Shown in pieces: positions 7,135 through 10,517 of a stretch of DNA of 10,517 bases. Under the pieces are notes generated by a model. The model saw only the letters and a list, made by a program, of their open reading frames with translations, did not search any database and was not told the DNA's origin. Source of the DNA: Lachnospiraceae bacterium UBA1258 (lineage in GTDB: Bacteria; Bacillota; Clostridia; Lachnospirales; Lachnospiraceae). Position 1 is the first letter of the stretch. Each line of letters begins with the position of its first letter. Position numbers and translations under genes: made by a program. Location of the stretch: positions 298 to 10,814 of the forward strand of contig DBVS01000024.1 in assembly GCA_002308235.1 (NCBI GenBank). The letters run 5' to 3'.

Positions 7135-7162
7135 ATTATATCATTTAACCCAAATGTGACAA
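7135..7162 (-). promoter_or_regulatory. Promoter of the YesN-type regulator gene
   Basis: Read on the - strand: TTGTCA (7162-7157) and a perfect TATAAT (7140-7135) separated by 16 bases. Transcription would start near 7128, about 33 bases before the regulator ATG, with the ribosome site in between. Confidence 0.65.
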
Positions 7163-7187
7163 TCATAAATTTTTTGCCGTCATTATT

Positions 7188-7223
7188 ACCATATTTTTTT
7201 CCAATCCGACCATAGTTTTGTTT
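7188..7223 (+). promoter_or_regulatory. Candidate operator: 21-base-spaced direct repeat
   Basis: ACCATATTTTTTT (7188-7200) and ACCATAGTTTTGT (7209-7221) match at 11 of 13 positions and start exactly 21 bases apart, that is two DNA turns. AraC-family proteins bind direct half-sites with about this spacing, next to or overlapping the -35 region of the promoter they activate. The position fits that pattern for the importer operon. The binding protein is inferred to be the divergent YesN-type regulator. Confidence 0.45.
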
Positions 7224-7248
7224 CTTTTGCATCAATTCGCAATATGCT
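7218..7248 (+). promoter_or_regulatory. Weak promoter of the ABC importer operon
   Basis: The best fit is TTGTTT (7218-7223) with TATGCT (7243-7248) and a 19-base spacer; TTGCAT (7227-7232) is another possible -35 element with no good partner. Both fits are poor, as expected for a promoter that depends on an activator. The ribosome site AAGGAG (7269-7274) follows. Confidence 0.3.
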
Positions 7249-7281
7249 AAGTTATTTTCAGAAAGGGGAAGGAGACTGATT

Positions 7282-8238
7282 ATGGCTAAGGCAAAAACTG
7301 TTGGGGGAAAACGAACATTCAAGAAAACCCTTCGCGAAATCGTTCGTTTCAGAGGCATATATCTGATAATGCTTCCCGCTATCATCTGGTATATTCTGTT
7401 TTCTTACGTGCCCATGGCGGGCCTGTCGCTGGCATTTAAAACTTACAAAGCAAAACTCGGTATCTGGGGAAGCCCTTTTGCCGGACTAACGCATTTCCAA
7501 AAGTTATTCAAGGATCCCAGATTTATCGATGCGGTAATAAGAACCCTTAAGATAAACGGCGGAAGACTTATCCTTACATTCCCCTTTGCCATCATTCTCG
7601 CACTTTTGTTAAACGAACTCCGGATGGGTAAATTCAAGAAGGTACTGCAGGTAACCTTTACCTTCCCGCACTTCCTTTCCTGGGTCATCATCGCAAGTAT
7701 CCTGACAAACGTATTAAGCTACGACGGACTTGTAAACTCCGCCATCGAGCTTATGGGAGGCAAGTACGTAAACTTCATCGGAAACTCGAAGCTGTTCGTG
7801 CCGCTGGTTTACATAACTGAAGTATGGAAGGGTGCCGGCTGGAGCTCCATAATATACATGGCGGCCATAGCGGGCATAGATCAGGAACAGTTTGAGGCGG
7901 CGGACATAGACGGAGCCTCAAGATGGCAGAAGGTCTGGCGTATCACCCTTCCTTCGATCCTGCCCACCATCACCATAATGTTTATCCTGGCGGCGGGAAA
8001 TGTGATGACCAAAGGTTTCGACCAGGTGTTCAACATGGACAACGCAGCTGTTCGTAAGGTTTCACAGACCCTCGACATGTACATTTACAACGTAACATTC
8101 AACGCGAAGAAAACGGACTTCGGTTATTCCACCGCGTTGAGTTTCTTCAGATCGACCGTTAACTTGGGCTTCCTGGTTGTTGCCAATGCAATCACCAAGA
8201 AACTCGGCGGAAACGGACTTATGGGAGGTAGCGACTGA
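7282..8238 (+). CDS. ABC transporter permease, CUT1 family, LplB-like
   Basis: Membrane component of a carbohydrate-type ABC importer; 318 residues. A basic N-terminus precedes the first membrane segment (about 28-45), followed by several further segments. The EAA loop that docks the ATPase is EAADIDGASRWQKVWRITLP, with the conserved glycine and the LP ending. FPHFLSWVIIASIL and LSYDGLVN are typical of LplB/YteP-like permeases for oligosaccharides. AAGGAG ends 7 bases before the ATG. The stop overlaps the start of the next permease. It is the first gene of the importer operon, divergent from the YesN-type regulator. The substrate is not readable; family members take up pectin- and hemicellulose-derived oligosaccharides, among others. 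Confidence 0.94.
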   Translation: MAKAKTVGGKRTFKKTLREIVRFRGIYLIMLPAIIWYILFSYVPMAGLSLAFKTYKAKLGIWGSPFAGLTHFQKLFKDPRFIDAVIRTLKINGGRLILTFPFAIILALLLNELRMGKFKKVLQVTFTFPHFLSWVIIASILTNVLSYDGLVNSAIELMGGKYVNFIGNSKLFVPLVYITEVWKGAGWSSIIYMAAIAGIDQEQFEAADIDGASRWQKVWRITLPSILPTITIMFILAAGNVMTKGFDQVFNMDNAAVRKVSQTLDMYIYNVTFNAKKTDFGYSTALSFFRSTVNLGFLVVANAITKKLGGNGLMGGSD

Positions 8239-9116
8239 TGAAGACAATCAGAAATTACCGGGCCAGATTTCAGGTTTCCGACGGAATAATCCTTGTGGTT
8301 CTTGTATTTTTTGCACTGCTGATCGTGCTTCCCTTCATAAACGTGCTTGCAATTTCCTTCACCACTCCGAAGGCATATGCGGACACACCGCTCCTTCTTT
8401 TTCCGAAGGTGTTTACATGGGAGAACTACGATACACTTTTTAAAGACGGACGTATCATGATAGGGTACCGCACATCGGGAAAGTTCCTTTTGATGGCAAT
8501 GCCCATGAATATGTTCCTGACGACGACCATTGCCTACGGATTATCAAGAAACGGTTATCCCGGAAGAAAGTTCCTTTTAAGATTTGTGGTATTTACCATG
8601 CTTTTTTCGGGCGGTATCGTTCCTTTGTACTTAACCATCAAGTCCTATGGTCTTATCGGTTCCCTTTGGGGCGTTGCATTCAGTGAAGGTATCAACACCT
8701 TTTACATGATTATCATGCTTAACTTCTTCCAGTCTCTGCCGGAATCTTTGGTTGAATCCGCGAAACTTGACGGAGCGGGAGAGTACAGGATACTCTGGAA
8801 AATAGTGCTGCCCCTTTCAAAGCCGGTTATCGCCACCGTGTTCCTTTATTATCTGGTGGATCGGTGGAACGAGTGGTACAACGCAATGATCATGGTAAGA
8901 GATACGGCAAATACGCCTTTGCAGCTGGTGCTTCGTAACATAGTCCTTGATTCCCAGAATCTTGACAATATCGTTACCGAGTCGGTGGAACTTTTCACCT
9001 TCAGCGCGGGCATCAAGATGGGTGCCGTGGTGGTTACGGTAATCCCCGTAATGTGCATATATCCTTTCTTACAGAAATATTTCACCAAGGGCATAATGCT
9101 TGGTGCGGTAAAATAA
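8238..9116 (+). CDS. ABC transporter permease, CUT1 family, LplC/YtcP-like
   Basis: Second membrane component, 292 residues, forming a heterodimer with the preceding permease. Membrane segment 1 is at about 16-40; then come FTTPKAYADTP and PKVFTWENY, typical of the YtcP/LplC group. The EAA loop reads ESAKLDGAGEYRILWKIVLP. The C-terminal KYFTKGIMLGAVK is the usual ending of this group. The start shares one base with the upstream stop (TGATG), and GGAGGT (8224-8229) lies 8 bases before it, so translation is coupled but also has its own ribosome site. A stem-loop follows the stop before the binding-protein gene. Confidence 0.94.
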   Translation: MKTIRNYRARFQVSDGIILVVLVFFALLIVLPFINVLAISFTTPKAYADTPLLLFPKVFTWENYDTLFKDGRIMIGYRTSGKFLLMAMPMNMFLTTTIAYGLSRNGYPGRKFLLRFVVFTMLFSGGIVPLYLTIKSYGLIGSLWGVAFSEGINTFYMIIMLNFFQSLPESLVESAKLDGAGEYRILWKIVLPLSKPVIATVFLYYLVDRWNEWYNAMIMVRDTANTPLQLVLRNIVLDSQNLDNIVTESVELFTFSAGIKMGAVVVTVIPVMCIYPFLQKYFTKGIMLGAVK

Positions 9117-9118
9117 TG

Positions 9119-9149
9119 ATAACCATACCATCCCGGGCGGTATAGTTAT
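9119..9149 (+). other. Intergenic stem-loop between permease and binding-protein genes
   Basis: ATAACCATACC (9119-9129) pairs with GGTATAGTTAT (9139-9149) at 10 of 11 positions around a 9-base loop that contains CCCGGG. It begins 3 bases after the permease stop. No T-run follows, so it is not a terminator. Such hairpins are known in transporter operons to mark RNA processing sites and stabilise the neighbouring mRNA, giving more binding protein than permease; that role here is inference. Confidence 0.55.
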
Positions 9150-9186
9150 AGATTGGAACTTATTGTTCAAACATGAGGAGGTATTT

Positions 9187-10517
9187 ATGAAAAAACTGTT
9201 TAAGCGGTCCGTTGCCGTTATTCTTGCTGCAATGATGACAATGTCCGTTGCCGCGTGCGGCAAAGGCAACAGCGCAAGCAACTCAGGTTCAGCCGGCAGT
9301 ACGGCAAAGCCCGCAAGCAATGCAGGCTCAACTTCTGTTTCACAGGAAGCAAAAGAAAAAGACTACAGCGAACCCTACGTTTACAGCTATGCAAGTATCC
9401 AGATTACCGAGTCTACGGATTACAACTCACCCGATGATGCCATGACTCAGTACTGGGAGCAGAAGTACAACTTCAAGTGGGATATCAACTCCATTTCAAG
9501 CGACAAATGGGATCAGACCGTAAATACATGGGTATATGCGGAAGACCTTCCCGATGTTACCATTTATGACTATAAGCACCCTCAGATGATGGACTGGGTT
9601 GACCAGGGTCTTTTGTTTGAATTCCCCGACGGATGGGAAGAAAGATGGCCCAACGTTGCAAAGGTTCAGCAGTATGCGGGACTTCAGCCCACCTTCAAGG
9701 AAATGACCGGCAAGACCTACTTCCTTGCAAGGCCCAACTACGCAAACAACCTTCCCTGCACACCCGGTATCAACCCCACCAACATGATGGTTTATATCCG
9801 TAAGGACTGGGCTCAGGCAGTAGGTATCGAAATCAAGGATTACTACACCATCGACGAGATCATGGAATATGCCCGCAGAATAAAGGCACAGGATCCCGGC
9901 AAGGTGGGTAAGGACCTTATCCCCATGGGACTTTCTTCCGGCAACTGCTACAACGTATTTGTAAGCACCTGCAGCACCTACACATCAAACAACTACTATC
10001 TTTACAGAGACGGAAGCGAATTCAAGTGGGGTCTTGCGGACAAAGAAACCCTTGAAGGCCTTAAGATCTGGAGACAGGCTTTCGACGAAGGACTTCTTAA
10101 CAAGGAATTCTATTCCTACTCAGGTTCTGAGGACGTTGAAGACTTCTACGTACGCGGCGTATCCGGACTTATGTGGTATCAGGGCGGTGCCCGTTACCAG
10201 CAGGACGTTGCCAACCGTATGAAGGATAACCTGGGACTTAACTATGATGACTGTGTAAAACAGATCTTCATCACCGCAAACGACGGAACCTATCACTCGG
10301 CGCCCAGAGGAAACTTCTGGGGAGTTATAATGTTCAACCCCAAGATGCCCATCGAAAAGTGGGAACGCTACATGGATATGCTTGACGAATCCTGTACCGC
10401 GGAAGGCCAGATCCTCATCCGTATGGGATTTGAAGGCGTTGACTGGAAGTATGATGATAAGGGCGAAATGGTATCCCTTCTCGAGGCAGGTAAGGATGCA
10501 CGAAGCAAATATCCTTC
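9187..10517 (+). CDS. Lipoprotein solute-binding protein of the ABC importer (LplA-like), 3' end missing
   Basis: Extracellular, membrane-anchored receptor that hands its ligand to the two permeases. 443 residues are visible of a usual 500-560; the frame is still open at the window end. The signal peptide has basic KKLFKR, a hydrophobic stretch, and the lipobox V21-A22-A23-C24, with C24 the lipidated residue. A Ser/Ala/Gly/Asn-rich linker (about 26-52) follows as a flexible tether. The mature part contains SSDKWDQTVNTW, EDLPDVTIYDY, MVYIRKDWAQAVGIE and the aromatic-rich stretches usual in oligosaccharide-binding proteins. GGAGG (9177-9181) lies 5 bases before the ATG. The gene follows the permeases rather than preceding them as in lplABC. 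The ligand is unknown; a kinase input through this protein is possible but not shown. Confidence 0.93.
   Translation, partial: MKKLFKRSVAVILAAMMTMSVAACGKGNSASNSGSAGSTAKPASNAGSTSVSQEAKEKDYSEPYVYSYASIQITESTDYNSPDDAMTQYWEQKYNFKWDINSISSDKWDQTVNTWVYAEDLPDVTIYDYKHPQMMDWVDQGLLFEFPDGWEERWPNVAKVQQYAGLQPTFKEMTGKTYFLARPNYANNLPCTPGINPTNMMVYIRKDWAQAVGIEIKDYYTIDEIMEYARRIKAQDPGKVGKDLIPMGLSSGNCYNVFVSTCSTYTSNNYYLYRDGSEFKWGLADKETLEGLKIWRQAFDEGLLNKEFYSYSGSEDVEDFYVRGVSGLMWYQGGARYQQDVANRMKDNLGLNYDDCVKQIFITANDGTYHSAPRGNFWGVIMFNPKMPIEKWERYMDMLDESCTAEGQILIRMGFEGVDWKYDDKGEMVSLLEAGKDARSKYP

Noticed and set aside
9153..9170. Small inverted repeat TTGGAAC/GTTCAA before the binding-protein ribosome site
   Set aside because: Only 4 continuous pairs plus a bulge; too weak to support a function.

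Overview
The window looks like chromosomal DNA of a Gram-positive anaerobe of the class Clostridia, most likely a Lachnospiraceae (Butyrivibrio/Roseburia-like) gut or rumen bacterium. This is inferred from strong GGAGG ribosome binding sites, TATAAT-type promoters, the LplABC-type sugar transporter paired with YesM/YesN-type signalling, and mid-range base composition. No ribosomal, phage, transposon or CRISPR sequence is visible, so the genus call is an inference.

Left part (1-2631, + strand): the 3' two thirds of an acyl-CoA synthetase (AMP-binding enzyme), then an extended -10 promoter, a stand-alone response-regulator receiver domain, and azlC-azlD, the two subunits of a branched-chain amino acid exporter. 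This set ends in an intrinsic terminator that overlaps the azlD stop codon.

Middle part (2656-7095): a good promoter drives a beta-CASP metallo-beta-lactamase-fold RNA hydrolase. Its stop codon overlaps (ATGA) the start of a YesM/LytS-type membrane sensor histidine kinase. The kinase gene runs tail-to-tail, with a 9-base overlap, into a YesN-type AraC-family response regulator on the - strand. A long hairpin followed by a T-run sits on the + strand inside the regulator gene. It is probably the terminator of the hydrolase-kinase transcript, which would then be antisense to about a third of the regulator gene.

Right part (7096-10517): a 186-base divergent intergenic region separates the regulator from a CUT1-type ABC importer operon. 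The operon holds two permeases (LplB-like and LplC/YtcP-like, stop/start overlap TGATG), an intergenic stem-loop, and a lipoprotein solute-binding protein cut off by the window end. No ATPase is present, as is usual for this subfamily. A 21-base-spaced direct repeat (ACCATA plus a T-tract) lies just upstream of the weak importer promoter and is a candidate binding site for the divergent regulator.

Working model (inference): the kinase senses an extracellular signal, probably an oligosaccharide or a binding-protein state, and phosphorylates the YesN-type regulator, which activates the importer operon. The unusual points are the split of kinase and regulator onto opposite strands, the coupling of the kinase to an RNA-processing-type enzyme, and the antisense terminator.
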